The translations under genes were made by a program, and so were the position numbers. From the NCBI GenBank assembly GCA_947625435.1, contig CANQOI010000018.1, forward strand, positions 1-39,871: a stretch of 39,871 nucleotides of DNA. Direction: 5' to 3'. This document shows positions 39,865-39,871 of the stretch, piece after piece; the stretch's first letter is position 1, and every line of letters starts with the position of its first letter. The notes beneath the pieces were generated by a model that searched no databases, was not told the DNA's origin, and saw only the letters and a list, made by a program, of their open reading frames with translations. Source of the DNA: an uncultured Clostridia bacterium. Its GTDB lineage: Bacteria > Bacillota > Clostridia > UBA1212 > UBA1255.

Positions 39865-39871
39865 ACTACAG

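Overview
The window looks like a chromosomal segment of a Gram-positive, low-to-mid GC Firmicute, most likely a gut-type Clostridia. The evidence is sigma-A type promoters (TTGACA/TATAAT), strong AGGAGG ribosome binding sites, lipoproteins with a lipobox, KtrA/KtrB potassium uptake, a MurG of Firmicute form, a YhaN/YhaO pair and a DUF2089 regulator. The host genes use ATA as the main isoleucine codon even in tpiA and rarely use TTA or CGT. No species can be named from the sequence alone. No tRNA, rRNA, CRISPR array, transposase or integrase was seen.

Layout. (1) 1-197: the start of a leftward gene that runs off the edge, with its own promoter. (2) 559-9988: a surface polysaccharide locus reading right: glf, four family 2 glycosyltransferases, a Wzy-like polymerase, a Wzx-like flippase and a UDP-glucose dehydrogenase. 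It would supply UDP-galactofuranose and UDP-glucuronate, build a repeat unit, flip it and polymerise it. (3) 9973-12111: a leftward glycyl radical enzyme of unknown substrate with no activase in the window. (4) 12257-16041: a NatA/NatB-like ABC exporter coupled to a ceramidase-like protein, then a LamG-type lipoprotein (16150-17100). (5) 17177-19193: leftward ktrB-ktrA, where ktrB probably starts at ATT. (6) 19314-20156: a secreted Gly-Gly-Ser-Thr repeat protein with a C-terminal anchor. (7) 20420-22504: a DUF2089 regulator and a large tetrapeptide-repeat protein that share a short helical module, behind a 36-base palindrome.

(8) 22683-31176: an oligopeptide ABC transporter operon (oppA, B, C, D, F and a 64-residue membrane protein). 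It differs sharply from its surroundings in codon use and almost lacks a heptamer that saturates the rest of the window. OppC carries an RCC1-like beta-propeller in its first external loop. OppF carries a coiled-coil insertion of about 190 residues between the Walker A region and the Q loop. A terminator-like hairpin lies at the 5' end of the transcript and another between oppA and oppB. This is the best candidate for an undescribed system here.

(9) 31192-35250: leftward pgk-tpiA-hypothetical membrane protein-murG, which links glycolysis to peptidoglycan synthesis in one apparent operon. (10) 35345-38384: a leftward YhaO/YhaN (Mre11/Rad50-like) pair. (11) 38440-39522: a polysaccharide deacetylase. 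(12) 39523-39871: an AT-rich region ending in a hairpin and an extended -10 promoter facing right, so a rightward gene probably starts just beyond the window.

A scale-wide signal is the heptamer GTRAAAT. I counted about 45 GTAAAAT by eye on both strands, plus some 25 GTGAAAT, against roughly 3-4 of each expected by composition. It is nearly absent from the opp operon.
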